The position numbers and the translations under genes were made by a program. The notes beneath the pieces are model-generated. The model did no database searches and was not told the origin of the DNA. It was given only the letters and a program-made list of their open reading frames with translations. Of a DNA stretch of 48,061 bases, positions 8,974 to 19,191 are shown in pieces. This DNA is from Rhodoferax sp. (GTDB lineage: Bacteria; Pseudomonadota; Gammaproteobacteria; Burkholderiales; Burkholderiaceae_C), in assembly GCA_013791765.1 (NCBI GenBank), contig VMTC01000021.1, forward strand, positions 1 to 48,061, written 5' to 3'. The stretch's first letter is position 1. Every line of letters begins with the position of its first letter.

Positions 8974-9900
8974 CTACCGTTCTTTCGGGTCGAGTGCGTC
9001 GCGCAGGCCATCGCCAATGAAGTTGAAGCAGTACAACGTGACAGACAGCAAGCCGGCCGGGAACAACAGGATCCAGGGCGAGACTTCCATCACCTTGGCG
9101 CCATCCTGGATCAACACGCCCCAGCTGGTCATGGGCTCCTGGATACCCAGGCCCAGGAACGAGAGCACCGATTCGGTCAGGATCACGCCGGGCACCGTCA
9201 CCGTGGTGTAGATCACGACGACGCCCAGCAGATTGGGAACGATGTGCGAGAAAATGATGCGCGGGGTCGATACGCCGATGGCGCGGGCGGCCTCTACGTA
9301 CTCCATGGACCGCAGCGACAGGGTCTGCCCCCGCACCACCCGGGCCATGTCCATCCAGGAAAAAACGGTGATCGTGAGCACCACCAGGTAGAACTCACGC
9401 CCCAGAATCGTCACCAGCAGAATGGCAATCAGCAAATAAGGGATGGCGTACATCATATCGACAATGCGCATCATCACCGCGTCTACCTTGCCCCCCAGAA
9501 AACCTGCGGTGGCACCCCACAGGATGCCCATGGACACGGAAGCCAACGTGGCCAGCAAGCCCACGGTGAGGGATATACGCCCCCCGATCAGGCTGCGCAC
9601 CAGCAGGTCGCGGCCGGCATCGTCGGTACCCCAGAAGTGAGCGTTCTTCCAGGTGGGCGGCAGGTTCATGGCATCCCAATCGGCGCTGTCAAAAGCGTGT
9701 GGCAACAGCCACGGACCGACCACACAGGCAAGCGATACCAGTATCAACAGCGCAAGACTGAATACCGCCGCCTTGTTGCGGGTGAAACGCCGGCGCGCAT
9801 CGCTCCACAAGCTGCGTCCCGGCGCCAGGCTGTCGCCCGCGATGGCGTGCGGATCAGCCAGCGTCGCCACGAGGCCACTGAGTTCTTTGGGTGTCAACAT
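8974..9900 (-). CDS. oppC: Oligopeptide ABC transporter permease OppC
   Basis: This 308-residue inner-membrane permease has an N-terminal cytoplasmic stretch (GRSLWSDARRRFTRNKAA), six predicted membrane helices and the binding-protein-dependent permease loop VEAARAIGVSTPRIIFSHIVPN. The C-terminal GDGLRDALDPKER is nearly identical to E. coli OppC. The start MLTPKEL at 9900 was chosen because it lies 7 bp after the oppB stop and gives the usual length (about 300). An upstream in-frame ATG at 9951 would overlap oppB. It forms the translocation pore with OppB. Confidence 0.87.
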   Translation of the reverse strand: MLTPKELSGLVATLADPHAIAGDSLAPGRSLWSDARRRFTRNKAAVFSLALLILVSLACVVGPWLLPHAFDSADWDAMNLPPTWKNAHFWGTDDAGRDLLVRSLIGGRISLTVGLLATLASVSMGILWGATAGFLGGKVDAVMMRIVDMMYAIPYLLIAILLVTILGREFYLVVLTITVFSWMDMARVVRGQTLSLRSMEYVEAARAIGVSTPRIIFSHIVPNLLGVVVIYTTVTVPGVILTESVLSFLGLGIQEPMTSWGVLIQDGAKVMEVSPWILLFPAGLLSVTLYCFNFIGDGLRDALDPKER

Positions 9901-9907
9901 AACCAGC

Positions 9908-10828
9908 TCAATATCGAATCTTGGGGTCGAGCCAGGCATAGGCCAGATCAACCAGCAAATTCAGTGTCACCGTCAGCACGGTAATCAGCACCACCAGACC
10001 CAGCACCAGCGTGTAGTCCCGGTTGCCCGCGCCATTGACGATCAGCTTGCCCAGGCCGGGCAGCGAAAAGACAGTCTCGGTGACCAGGGCGGAAGTGATG
10101 GAAGAAATCGCCAGCGGGCCCACCAGGGACACGACCGGCAGCAGCGCGGGCTTGAGGGCGTGGCGCAGCACCACCACGCGCGTGGGCAGCCCCTTGGCGC
10201 GCGCGGTACGGATGAAATTGCTGTGCATGACCTCGATCAGGCTGCCCCGCATCACGCGCCCGATGGTCGAGACGTTGATGAAAGTCAGCAGCGCCATGGG
10301 CAGGATCATGAAGCGCAGCTCGAAATCGTTCCAGCCGCCTGCGGGCAGCCACTTCAGGACAATCGCAAACACGATGATCAGCACCGGCCCCATCACAAAG
10401 CTCGGCACGGCGCTGCCGACGTTGCCCAGCAGCATCACTAGGTAATCCTCCGCGCTGTTTTGCCGCAAGGCCGCCACGATGCCCAGGGTCACACCGATGA
10501 CCAGCGACAGCAGCAGGGACCCGCCGCCGATGACCAGCGACACCGGCAGCGCGTTCGCGACCAGGTCATTGACCGACCAATCCGCGTAGCGAAATGATGC
10601 CCCCAGATCGCCCTGCAACAGGCTCTTGAGGTACAGCAGGTACTGCTGCCAGAGCGGCAAGTCCAGGTGGTACTTGGCCTGCAGGTTGGCCAGCACGGCC
10701 GCCGACACCTTGCGCTCCCCGTCAAACGGCCCGCCCGGCGTGGCGTGCAGCAGGAGGTAACAAACCGTGATGACGACCAGCATGGTCGGTATCGCCGCCA
10801 GAATCCGGCGCAGGGTGTAAGACCACAT
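9908..10828 (-). CDS. oppB: Oligopeptide ABC transporter permease OppB
   Basis: This 306-residue permease begins MWSYTLRRILAAIPTMLVVI, the standard N-terminal signature of DppB/OppB proteins. It has six membrane helices and the EAA-like loop IRTARAKGLPTRVVVLRHALK. The C-terminus DLAYAWLDPKIRY is characteristic. It is 10 bp downstream of oppA and 7 bp upstream of oppC. The length equals E. coli OppB (306). It is the second half of the inner-membrane channel for oligopeptides. Confidence 0.88.
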   Translation of the reverse strand: MWSYTLRRILAAIPTMLVVITVCYLLLHATPGGPFDGERKVSAAVLANLQAKYHLDLPLWQQYLLYLKSLLQGDLGASFRYADWSVNDLVANALPVSLVIGGGSLLLSLVIGVTLGIVAALRQNSAEDYLVMLLGNVGSAVPSFVMGPVLIIVFAIVLKWLPAGGWNDFELRFMILPMALLTFINVSTIGRVMRGSLIEVMHSNFIRTARAKGLPTRVVVLRHALKPALLPVVSLVGPLAISSITSALVTETVFSLPGLGKLIVNGAGNRDYTLVLGLVVLITVLTVTLNLLVDLAYAWLDPKIRY

Positions 10829-10838
10829 GACTCAGGTC

Positions 10839-12452
10839 TTAATGTTTGATGATGTACAGGTCTTTGGAGCGAAAGCGGTCCTGGGCGTTTTCCAGGGAGT
10901 AGCCGCCAACATAAGATTTGACCAGGCGCGGCAGCGAATACTCCAGCAGCGGAATGATGGGGTAGTCGTCCATGATCATCTTCGAGGCTTGAGTCAGCAA
11001 TGCATGGCGCTTGGCCGGATCGTTGCTTTGCGAGCCTTGCGTAATCAGCGCTTCAGCCGGGCGGTTGCAGTTGAAGTTGTTGTTCTGGTCCGAATCACAG
11101 CGCACCAGCGCCAGAAAGGTGGTGGCATCGTTGTAATCAGCCACCCAGCCATTGCGCGCCATCTGGAACGCGCCGTCGTGGCGCTTCTTCAGCAATACCT
11201 TGAACTCCATGCTCTCGGTCTCGATGGTTAGGCCCAGCTTGGTCTTCCATTCCGAGGCGGCAAAAACCGCCATCTTTTTATGGTATTCACTGGTGTTGTA
11301 CGAGAACACAAATTTGGTGCCGGGCTTGACGCCAGCCTGTTGCAGCAGGTTCTTCGCCTCTGCGACCCGTTTGTCCATCGGCCAGCCGGCCCATTCGTAA
11401 GGCGTGACATCGGCGCCGCGGGTGCCCTTCACGACCACGCTGTAGGCGGGGGCCTGGCCATCGGCGGTGACGCGCTGGGCCAGTATGTCGCGGTCGATCA
11501 CCATCGACAGCGCCTTGCGTACCCGCACATCCTTGAATGCCGGGTCCTGGGTTTGATAGGAGTAGTAACGCAGGCCGATCATCGGCGCGTTGCGGATCTC
11601 TTTGGGGTATTGGACTTTGTACTTCTCGTAGGTGCCGGGTGGGAGCTGGTAGACCCATTCGTTCTCACCCGACTCGTACAGCTTGACATCGGCATGGCCG
11701 TCTTCGATCGGAAGATAGGTCACCTTGGTCAGTTGCACGTTGGCACCGTCCCAGTACTGGGGGTTCTTCTCAATCACGATCCGATTGTTGACTTGCCATT
11801 CTTTGAGCACGTAGGCGCCATTACTCACCAGGTTGCCCGGCTTGGTCCAGTCCTTGCCAAATTTTTCCAGTGAGGCTTTATGGACCGGGCCGAGGTTGTT
11901 GTTGCTCATCAATTCGGGCAAAAAACTGACCGGGAACGCGGTCTTGACTTCGAGCGTCTGCTTGTCGAGCGCTTTGACACCAATGTCCGCGCTGGGCTTG
12001 CTGCCCTTGACGACCTCCGCGCCGTTGAGCAGAAAGATGCCAAACGTTGAGGCATACGTGGAAGCCGTCTTCGGGTCCACAAAGCGGCGGATGGCAAAGA
12101 CAAAATCATCAGCGGTGACAGCATCGCCATTGGACCATTTGGCGTTCTTGCGCAGCTTGAAGACCCAGGTGGTGGCGTCAAGCTGCTTCCAGCTCTCGGC
12201 CACGCCGGGCACTGTCTTGCCGTTGGAGTCATTGGCGGTGAGGCCCTCAAACAAATCCCGCGTGAGGTTGTTGGCACCCACCGACTCCGCCAGCGCCGGA
12301 TCCAACGTTTCAGGCTCGGAACCATTATTACGGATCAGGGTTTGGGTCGGGTGCAGCTGCGTGCCGGGGGGGATGGTGGCGGCCTGGCTGGCCATGACAA
12401 GGGCGGTGGCGATTGCCACGCCGCAGAGGGTCTGTTTAAAGGCAAGGTTCAT
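10839..12452 (-). CDS. oppA: Periplasmic oligopeptide-binding protein OppA
   Basis: This 537-residue solute-binding protein of family 5 starts with a signal peptide (MNLAFKQTLCGVAIATALVM, cleavage after ASQA). I took the start at 12452 because AGGAA lies about 9 nt upstream; a longer frame to 12590 lacks such support. Family features include LIRNNGSEPETLDPALAE, a RDLFEGL segment near residue 65, and a C-terminal half ending DRFRSKDLYIIKH. It captures peptides in the periplasm and delivers them to OppBC. There are 28 bp between it and the upstream fused ATPase gene and no terminator is visible, so it may share a transcript with the Yej-like genes. Confidence 0.88.
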   Translation of the reverse strand: MNLAFKQTLCGVAIATALVMASQAATIPPGTQLHPTQTLIRNNGSEPETLDPALAESVGANNLTRDLFEGLTANDSNGKTVPGVAESWKQLDATTWVFKLRKNAKWSNGDAVTADDFVFAIRRFVDPKTASTYASTFGIFLLNGAEVVKGSKPSADIGVKALDKQTLEVKTAFPVSFLPELMSNNNLGPVHKASLEKFGKDWTKPGNLVSNGAYVLKEWQVNNRIVIEKNPQYWDGANVQLTKVTYLPIEDGHADVKLYESGENEWVYQLPPGTYEKYKVQYPKEIRNAPMIGLRYYSYQTQDPAFKDVRVRKALSMVIDRDILAQRVTADGQAPAYSVVVKGTRGADVTPYEWAGWPMDKRVAEAKNLLQQAGVKPGTKFVFSYNTSEYHKKMAVFAASEWKTKLGLTIETESMEFKVLLKKRHDGAFQMARNGWVADYNDATTFLALVRCDSDQNNNFNCNRPAEALITQGSQSNDPAKRHALLTQASKMIMDDYPIIPLLEYSLPRLVKSYVGGYSLENAQDRFRSKDLYIIKH

Positions 12453-12480
12453 GGATAGATTCCTGTGAAATATTGTCCGG

Positions 12481-14325
12481 TCAAGCGAAGTCAACCGCGC
12501 TCCGAATGAGGCGCGGCACCGCTTTAAGCAACGCTTGGGTATACGCATGCTGGGGGTGGTGAAGAATGTTATCAGCTGCCCCGGATTCAACGATTTGGCC
12601 GTTCTTCATGACTGCGATTTCATGCGCGAGATACTCGACCACACCGAAGTTGTGCGTGATGAACAGGTAAGACACGCCAAGTTCTTGTTGCAGTTGTTTC
12701 AGCAGATTCAAAATCTGTGCCTGCACCGATACGTCGAGTGCGGACGTTGGTTCGTCGGCCACAATCAATTGTGGCTCCACGGCCAGGGCGCGCGCAATGG
12801 CTAGCCGCTGGCGTTGTCCACCGGAAAATTCGTGGGGATAGCGCGATAGCGCGCTGCGCGACAAACCCACCTTTTCCAGTAAACCGCCAACACGCTCGCG
12901 CCTGTCGGCGGGTGTCACGTCCGGGCGCAGGGAAGACACGCCCTCCTCCAGTATCTCGCTGACCCGCATGCGCGGATTAAGCGACGCAAATGGGTCCTGG
13001 AACACGATTTGTACCGCACGCCGTGCGGTACGTAAAGCCTCGCCGCTGAGTTGATCAAGCGGTTGGCCCGACAGCAATGCCGACCCGCTGATTTCCGCCT
13101 TGCCGCGCAACAACTGCAGCAAGGCCTTGCCCACGGTCGTCTTGCCGCTGCCCGACTCCCCCACCAGCGCGAGCGTGCGCCCGCAAGCAATGCTGAAAGA
13201 CACACCATCGACCGCCTTGACATAGCCGACGGTGCGCTGCAGCAGCCCCTTGCGAATCGGGAACCAGACTTTGTAGTCATGCACTTCCAGCACGGTGGGG
13301 CCCACTCGCTCGTCGAGTGGCAGCAAGGGCTCCTGACCGGCATTGTGGGTTGGGCTACGCAATAGGACGGGGCCGTCGTAGAGGAAACAGCGTACCGTGT
13401 GGTCGGGGTGAAACTCGGTCAGAACGGGTGGCGCGCTGCGGCACCGATCCATCACGTCAAAGCATCGATCGGCAAACCGGCAAGCCGTGAATTCCTGATT
13501 GAGCGGCGGCACCGAGCCGGCAATGGAAGCCAGGCGTCGACCGCGTTTACTCTCATCAGGCAGCGCATCAAAAAGATTAACGGCATAGGGATGCAGCGGA
13601 CGGGCGAAGAACTCCGCAGCTTCGGCAACCTCGACGATCTGGCCCGCGTACATTAGCGCCACGCGATGCGCCATCTGCGCAACGATGGCCAGATCATGGG
13701 TAATCAGGAGCATGGCCATCTTCTGCGAGCGCTGGAGTTCCTTGAGCAAGTCAAGAATTTGCGCCTGGATCGTCACGTCCAGCGCCGTCGTGGGCTCATC
13801 CGCAATCACGACATCCGGCTCGGCGGCCAGGGCAATGGCGATCATCACGCGCTGCTTTTGTCCGCCCGACATCTGGAACGGGTAGTCATTGACTCTGCGC
13901 CCGGGCTCGGGAATACCCACACGCTGCAACCAGTCGATGGCCTTGGCATGGGCCGCGCTGCCGCGAATGGCAGTGTGGCGTTCAATCACTTCGGTGATTT
14001 GCCGCCCGACCGTCATCACCGGATTGAGACTGGTCGAAGGCTCCTGGAAGATGATGCTGATTTTGCGGCCGCGAAAGTCGCGCATCCGCGCTTCGGGTAG
14101 CTGCAGAATATCGGAGCCTTCCACATCGACACTACCGCCCACAACCCGGCCGCTGTCGGGCAGCAGGCGCAGTATGGATAAAGCAGTCATTGACTTGCCG
14201 CAGCCGGACTCGCCGACCAGCGCAAAGGTTTCGCCCTGCTTGATGGTGAGCGTCAATGCATCAACTGCACGAACGAGACCGCTGTCAGAGTTGAGCTCGG
14301 TCGTGAGATTTTTTATCTCAAGCAT
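12481..14325 (-). CDS. Fused double ABC ATPase of a Yej-like peptide importer
   Basis: This 614-residue protein has two ABC ATPase domains in tandem, as in YejF. Domain 1 has Walker [14 protein letters not shown], signature [15 protein letters not shown] and Walker [13 protein letters not shown], ending in a Cys-containing peptide-transporter tail ([14 protein letters not shown]). Domain 2, from about residue 320, has Walker [16 protein letters not shown], signature [15 protein letters not shown] and Walker [13 protein letters not shown]. The start [11 protein letters not shown] at 14325 overlaps the upstream permease by 8 bp. A longer frame to 14451 is not needed. It is longer than E. coli YejF (about 530) because of the extended linker between the domains. 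Confidence 0.87.
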   Translation of the reverse strand: MLEIKNLTTELNSDSGLVRAVDALTLTIKQGETFALVGESGCGKSMTALSILRLLPDSGRVVGGSVDVEGSDILQLPEARMRDFRGRKISIIFQEPSTSLNPVMTVGRQITEVIERHTAIRGSAAHAKAIDWLQRVGIPEPGRRVNDYPFQMSGGQKQRVMIAIALAAEPDVVIADEPTTALDVTIQAQILDLLKELQRSQKMAMLLITHDLAIVAQMAHRVALMYAGQIVEVAEAAEFFARPLHPYAVNLFDALPDESKRGRRLASIAGSVPPLNQEFTACRFADRCFDVMDRCRSAPPVLTEFHPDHTVRCFLYDGPVLLRSPTHNAGQEPLLPLDERVGPTVLEVHDYKVWFPIRKGLLQRTVGYVKAVDGVSFSIACGRTLALVGESGSGKTTVGKALLQLLRGKAEISGSALLSGQPLDQLSGEALRTARRAVQIVFQDPFASLNPRMRVSEILEEGVSSLRPDVTPADRRERVGGLLEKVGLSRSALSRYPHEFSGGQRQRLAIARALAVEPQLIVADEPTSALDVSVQAQILNLLKQLQQELGVSYLFITHNFGVVEYLAHEIAVMKNGQIVESGAADNILHHPQHAYTQALLKAVPRLIRSAVDFA

Positions 14326-15817
14326 GTGTATTCCCTGGCGCTGTTGTAGTGCCCAGAGCAGCGCGCGCTGGTGCGGCTGGCTGGGTCTTGTTTTTACGCA
14401 CGCGGAAGGCGCGCGCGTGCGGATCAAAAGCCTCACGCACCGCGCTGGCAAAGAGTGTCATGGAAAGCACCAGCGACACCATGAACGCAAAAGCGGCGGC
14501 AAGCGTCCACCACACCACCGGATCGCGCGACATCTCATTGCGCGCACCATTGATCATGGTCCCAAAGCTGTTGGTGCTCGGGTCAACACCCACGCCGACA
14601 TAGGACAAAACCGCCTCGTACAGCACCAGTCCCGAGAAGTCCAAAACCGACACAATCACGACAATGTGCGTCAGGTTGGGCAGTATGTGGCGGCGCATGA
14701 TTCCCGCGTTCGACACACCGAAGGCGCGCGCGGCCTGCACATAGTCAAGTTCGCCCAGTTTGAGCGTTTCAGCGCGCAGCAAACGCGCCAGCCCGGCCCA
14801 TCCGGTGATACCCAAAATCGCGGCCAACAAAAACAATCGAATGTCGGCACGCTCAAGCCCGGTTTCAAACAACTGAGGGTTCTTGTCGATAAAGACCTGG
14901 ATCATCAGCACAAAGGCCGAAATCAACAGCACCGAGGGTATGGACGACAACACGGTATAAAGGTACTGAATCGCGTCGTCAACACGGCCTTTGTAATAGC
15001 CCGCCAGGATGCCGAAAACGATCGCCAGCGGCAGCGTCGCAATCGTGGCCAGCGATCCGATGACCACCGCCGTGCGGATCGACTTCAAGGCTTGGTACAG
15101 GACATCGTTGCCGGTCTGGTCCGTGCCGAGCACATGGTAATACGGCCACACAGCGCCAATCCAGCCGGCCAGCAGCGCCAGCACGGAGGCAGTCAGGAGC
15201 ATGGCGCGCCACGGCACCACGGTATCTTGTTGCCAGATGGCCCGCAACGAAGCCATCACGCCAACTTCTGTACCACGTACCCGCAGAAACGCAATCAGCA
15301 ACCAGCCTGCCATGGCAATACCTGCGCCCGTGAGTAGGCCCAGCACTGATCGCGACACAATATCGCTCCCCCATTCGGCCTGCGTGTCCTTCAGATGCGC
15401 ACCCCCAAACTGCAGGCGCGGGAAGTCCCGCACCGTCTTGCCGTCAACCACGATAGATTCTTTCGAAAACTGATGGGTTTCAAGCGGCGCTGAATAAGTC
15501 TTTTCGCGCGCCTCGCGCGGACCCGCCAGCGCCACATCCAGCAAAGACAGCGTGCGCGTCGAATAGGCCGGCCCGGCATTGGCCGCAGCGCCAGGCGCGG
15601 GCGGCAGCAAAGGTCGGAAATGGACCGAGTCGAGCACGGCAATCAGCAGGAACAGCATCAGCACGACACCGGCCGACATGGCGGCCGGGTCATGCAGCAC
15701 GTGTCGCCAGGTCTGGCGCAACGTAGGCGTACGCAAACAGTGCCAGACATACAGGGCGATGACAACCAATTGCACATACAAGGCAAGATCGGTGGCAAGA
15801 AAGACGAATTTCGGCAT
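14318..15817 (-). CDS. Yej-like ABC transporter permease (YejE type) with enlarged periplasmic loop
   Basis: This 499-residue inner-membrane permease has two N-terminal hydrophobic segments (residues ~5-25 and ~45-65). A hydrophilic stretch of about 110 residues follows, with SIVVDGKTVRDFPRLQFGG. The typical OppC-like permease core comes next: GTDQTGNDVLYQALKSIRTA, the EAA-like loop VQAARAFGVSNAGIMRRHIL, and a C-terminal FDPHARAFRVRK. E. coli YejE is about 340 residues, so the N-terminal extension and loop are long, although this form occurs in other proteobacteria. The stop overlaps the ATPase start. It forms a channel with the neighbouring YejB-type permease. Confidence 0.83.
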   Translation of the reverse strand: MPKFVFLATDLALYVQLVVIALYVWHCLRTPTLRQTWRHVLHDPAAMSAGVVLMLFLLIAVLDSVHFRPLLPPAPGAAANAGPAYSTRTLSLLDVALAGPREAREKTYSAPLETHQFSKESIVVDGKTVRDFPRLQFGGAHLKDTQAEWGSDIVSRSVLGLLTGAGIAMAGWLLIAFLRVRGTEVGVMASLRAIWQQDTVVPWRAMLLTASVLALLAGWIGAVWPYYHVLGTDQTGNDVLYQALKSIRTAVVIGSLATIATLPLAIVFGILAGYYKGRVDDAIQYLYTVLSSIPSVLLISAFVLMIQVFIDKNPQLFETGLERADIRLFLLAAILGITGWAGLARLLRAETLKLGELDYVQAARAFGVSNAGIMRRHILPNLTHIVVIVSVLDFSGLVLYEAVLSYVGVGVDPSTNSFGTMINGARNEMSRDPVVWWTLAAAFAFMVSLVLSMTLFASAVREAFDPHARAFRVRKNKTQPAAPARAALGTTTAPGNTHA

Positions 15818-15836
15818 GGTTTGGTCCTGGCGCGTA

Positions 15837-16814
15837 CTAGCTCAAACGAATGCGCGGATCGGCAATCGTGTAGGAAATATCCGTCAAAATCAGACCCAGG
15901 ATGTAGAGAGCGGACCCAACAAAAACCATGGAACGAACGACCGCAAAGTCTTGCGCATTGATGGCGTCAATGGTGTAACTTCCCAAGCCCGGAATGCCAA
16001 AAAACGACTCCATGATCAGCGCACCAAGAAACAGCAATGGCAACACGGCCACAGTGCTGGTCAGAATGGGAAGTAGCGCGTTGTGCAGCACGTGGCGAAA
16101 AAGCACTACGGTCTCAGTCAAACCTTTGGAACGCGCCGTGCGAACGTAGTCCTTGCCGATCTCCTCCAAAAACATCGTGCGATAAAACAGCGCCTCGCCA
16201 CCCAGACGGGAAACGATGCCGATCACCACCGGCAGGGCCAAAAATACAAACATATCCCAGCCGGCCGAAAAGCCGGAGATGGGCACGAGTCTCAAGACCT
16301 TGCTGAAAAAAAACTGTCCCGCAATGATGTAAAACAACCCCGAGACTGAGAGGAGAAAGACCGCCAGCGCGACCCCCCAGAATTCAAGATAGGTATTTCT
16401 GAAAAACACCAGCAGCAAAGAGAAAACAATCACCACGAAAATTCCAAGCAGAAACGTAGGGATAGCCAGCGCAATCGACGGCCCCGCGCGCTTCTGCAAC
16501 TCGTAACCAATATCGCGACCACTGTCAGAGGCGCCAAACTCAAAAACGAACAACGGCACCGATCGTTCAAAGAAGATGGTTTTTGTCAGCTTTTCGACAC
16601 CTTGCTGTTGGCTGTCCCACAGCAAAGGTTTGTTATAGCCACGCTCTACTTTCCATTTCTCGATCGCGTCCTGTGTGACTCGCTTGCCGCCGATGTTCAT
16701 GCGTGCCATATCGTCTGGCGTGTTGACCGCAAAGAACAGAATGAATGTAAATACATTCACGCCGATGAGGATCAGCAGGCCATAGCCGATTCGCCGGATG
16801 ATGTAGTTGATCAT
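15837..16814 (-). CDS. Yej-like ABC transporter permease (YejB type)
   Basis: This 325-residue permease begins MINYIIRRIGYGLLILIGVN, the DppB/YejB N-terminal signature. It has a periplasmic region (RMNIGGKRVTQDAIEKWKVE) seen in YejB-like proteins, then six membrane helices and the loop VRTARSKGLTETVVLFRHVL. It ends DISYTIADPRIRLS. The start overlaps the stop of the binding protein by 4 bp (ATGA). The stop is 19 bp before the next permease. It pairs with the YejE-type protein. Confidence 0.86.
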   Translation of the reverse strand: MINYIIRRIGYGLLILIGVNVFTFILFFAVNTPDDMARMNIGGKRVTQDAIEKWKVERGYNKPLLWDSQQQGVEKLTKTIFFERSVPLFVFEFGASDSGRDIGYELQKRAGPSIALAIPTFLLGIFVVIVFSLLLVFFRNTYLEFWGVALAVFLLSVSGLFYIIAGQFFFSKVLRLVPISGFSAGWDMFVFLALPVVIGIVSRLGGEALFYRTMFLEEIGKDYVRTARSKGLTETVVLFRHVLHNALLPILTSTVAVLPLLFLGALIMESFFGIPGLGSYTIDAINAQDFAVVRSMVFVGSALYILGLILTDISYTIADPRIRLS

Positions 16815-19090
16815 GATGCGGGGTTCTCAATGGCAATGGAGCGGGCGGCGGTTTCTCGTTCACGTCGGCGCCAGGCAAACCAGGCTGGCACGATAGCGGC
16901 AATCAGCGCAAGCAGAATCAATGGCATGGGCCACCAGATCGGCTTGTTCCACTCGGCAATCTTGCGCGCGCGCAACTCGGGATCAAGCCGCAGATAACCA
17001 ATATGGTTTCGTATGATTTGTGTGGGCTTGCCGTTGCTGACCCACTGATGGTAGGCAGCTGCAGAGGTCGGAAAGTAGCCAAAACTCCACACCGCATCTT
17101 GTTGAACCAGCACAATCATCTGGTCAATAAGCTCCTGCTTCTCCGGACCGTCTTCCAGGAACTTCAACCGCTCGTACAGCTTGTCAAATTCGGGGTTCTG
17201 GTAATTCGAATTGTTTTCACCATTGCCACCGGTCAACGCCTTGGCGTTGGGGCCGTAGAGCATGAATAAAAAGTTCTCCGCATCCGGATAGTCGGCAAGC
17301 CAACCCCAAAAATAGATTTGGATCGAACCCTTGCTCATCTTGTCCTGAAAGCGGTTGTAGTCGGTGGCCCGCACTTCCAGTTGGATACCGATTTTCGCAA
17401 ATTGTTTGGTGTACCAGTCAAGCAAGGCCTTGGCACCTGGCGCCGCATTTTGATAATCAAAGTTCAGGACCAGGGGCTTGCCTGTGTTGGCATCTCGGCC
17501 GTCCGGATAACCGGCATCTCTCAGCAATTGCTTGGCCTCGTCAATGGAGCGCCGCACCCGCTTGCCATCGGGTGCCTTGCGGTAAACCACGGAATTAAAG
17601 GCGGCTGGACCGTCCTCACGGTAACCAAACAGTGACGGCGGCAAGGGACCCTGCGCAGGCATGCCCTGGCCGCGCTCGAAAATGGCAATATGCTCTTCCC
17701 ACTCGATCGCAATGGCAAGCGCCTGGCGCAACTTGCGATTACGCTCGGCCTGCTCAGGACTGTTGCCCTTGCCAACCACCGGATCAATCCAGTTGAAGCC
17801 GATGTACCAGTTGTTGGCCTCCACCGTGGTGGGCAGCTTGATGCCCTTCTCTTTGAATTCTTTTTCTTTCTTCTTGTCGTCACCCATGGCGACGATATAA
17901 CCGGTGCCGTGGTCAAGCCGCTCAATCGCCGGGGAGTCGTAGTAGCCTTGCAGAAACTTGGCCTGCAAAGGCACACTTTCCTTTTCAATGTCAAACACGA
18001 CCCGGTCCACGAACGGCGTCATCTTTCCGCAATCAGCCAGGTACCCTTTCTCGGCATCGCCCGGCTCACCCTCGCACGGATACGGCTCACCGCGAAAATT
18101 CGGGTTGCGCTCCATCACATGGCGCCGGTTTTCAATGAACTCCGTCAGCATGTACGGCCCAGTGCCAACCGGCCAGAAGTTGAGTGTCAGGTTTTTGGCG
18201 GCCATACCCGGCTGCGCGTAAAAGCGCTCCGCCTCCCAGGGAATGGGCGCAAAAAAAGTCATCGCCAGCCAATATTTGAACTGGGGGTATTTGCCCTTGA
18301 TTCGAATCCGTAGGGTGTGCTTGTCGAGCGCCTGGACGCCTTCGAAGTCGTACTTGCGGAAATCAAGAAATGGAAGGTCACGATCGGTTGGCGCCAGGCT
18401 GGCACGCAAGTCCTTGTCGGCCGCTGAAATTATGTCCCCGTATTCCTTGAGCCCGACAATATAGTCGGCCATGGTCGAGAACGACGGCGACTTGATGCGC
18501 GGTGTCGCCAGACGTCGGATCGCGTACACATAGTCGTCCGCAGTCAGCTCGCGTGTTCCCGTTTCCTTGAAGTCGGTGATTTGATGTTTGTCGGTCACGT
18601 CTTCGCGTTTCATCGCGTGGTAGACATACTCACCTGCGGCGTTCTTGGCCAAAGCCGGATGCGGCGCAAACTTGATGCCCGGCTTGAGTTTGATATCAAA
18701 AAATGTCTCGGCGATGAGTTCTCCGGGCGCGTTGTCCGGCAGTGTCTGGCCCGCTTTGTCGAGGTAATGCGGGCTCGCTATCTCCAGCGCAGCACGGCCA
18801 ACCAAGGTGTAGGGCCGCTTCAGATAATGGTAGCCATAGGGTGGCTCATAGATCTGGTAGGTGTAGGGCGTTTCGTCGTTGGAATACGAGCTTGCCGGGT
18901 CAAGATACTTGGGCGAGCGGTTGCTGAACGGCACGAACAGGGTGTTGGTCTTCTCGGACCCGGTGGCGTGCGGGTTGTTGGAGACCTCGGTGCAGCCTGT
19001 CAGAAAAATGGGTATTGCCAGTGCGATTATTGCGCACAACACGATGAGCGATAGGCGTCGAACACGACCGACGGAGCCAGTAAGAGTCAT
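16811..19090 (-). CDS. Peptide-binding lipoprotein of the Yej-like importer, with C-terminal membrane helix
   Basis: This 759-residue family-5 solute-binding protein carries an N-terminal lipoprotein signal with lipobox LTGC (Cys at residue ~33). The mature part shows FVPFSNRSPKYLDPASSYSN and LTADDYVYAIRRLATPRIKS. A C-terminal lobe has WGWLADYPDAENFLFMLYG, the usual SBP_bac_5 pattern. After the binding domain there is a hydrophobic helix (PMPLILLALIAAIVPAWFAW), then RRRERE, so it is predicted to be anchored at both ends. Family members are usually 500-620 residues without a C-terminal anchor. The start at 19090 is the first ATG with a signal sequence. It heads the Yej-like genes and lies downstream of the receptor terminator. 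Confidence 0.82.
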   Translation of the reverse strand: MTLTGSVGRVRRLSLIVLCAIIALAIPIFLTGCTEVSNNPHATGSEKTNTLFVPFSNRSPKYLDPASSYSNDETPYTYQIYEPPYGYHYLKRPYTLVGRAALEIASPHYLDKAGQTLPDNAPGELIAETFFDIKLKPGIKFAPHPALAKNAAGEYVYHAMKREDVTDKHQITDFKETGTRELTADDYVYAIRRLATPRIKSPSFSTMADYIVGLKEYGDIISAADKDLRASLAPTDRDLPFLDFRKYDFEGVQALDKHTLRIRIKGKYPQFKYWLAMTFFAPIPWEAERFYAQPGMAAKNLTLNFWPVGTGPYMLTEFIENRRHVMERNPNFRGEPYPCEGEPGDAEKGYLADCGKMTPFVDRVVFDIEKESVPLQAKFLQGYYDSPAIERLDHGTGYIVAMGDDKKKEKEFKEKGIKLPTTVEANNWYIGFNWIDPVVGKGNSPEQAERNRKLRQALAIAIEWEEHIAIFERGQGMPAQGPLPPSLFGYREDGPAAFNSVVYRKAPDGKRVRRSIDEAKQLLRDAGYPDGRDANTGKPLVLNFDYQNAAPGAKALLDWYTKQFAKIGIQLEVRATDYNRFQDKMSKGSIQIYFWGWLADYPDAENFLFMLYGPNAKALTGGNGENNSNYQNPEFDKLYERLKFLEDGPEKQELIDQMIVLVQQDAVWSFGYFPTSAAAYHQWVSNGKPTQIIRNHIGYLRLDPELRARKIAEWNKPIWWPMPLILLALIAAIVPAWFAWRRRERETAARSIAIENPAS

Positions 19091-19116
19091 AGAAATTTAT
19101 AGCTTTAAATCTATTG

Positions 19117-19157
19117 AAAAGAGCCCACCGACCAGTGGTCAGTGGGCCCTTTTTTTA
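19117..19157. terminator. Bidirectional terminator between the TonB receptor and the Yej-like genes
   Basis: The arms at 19123-19134 and 19136-19147 pair with one mismatch (GCCCACCGACCA with TGGTCAGTGGGC). The minus-strand side, which serves the receptor gene, continues CTCTTTTC. The plus-strand side runs into CCTTTTTTTAGG. The hairpin ends the receptor transcript, so the binding-protein gene at 19090 probably has its own promoter in the AT-rich stretch 19091-19120. Confidence 0.75.
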
Positions 19158-19191
19158 GGCGACAGTAATTTTGATAATTATGCTATGTTAA

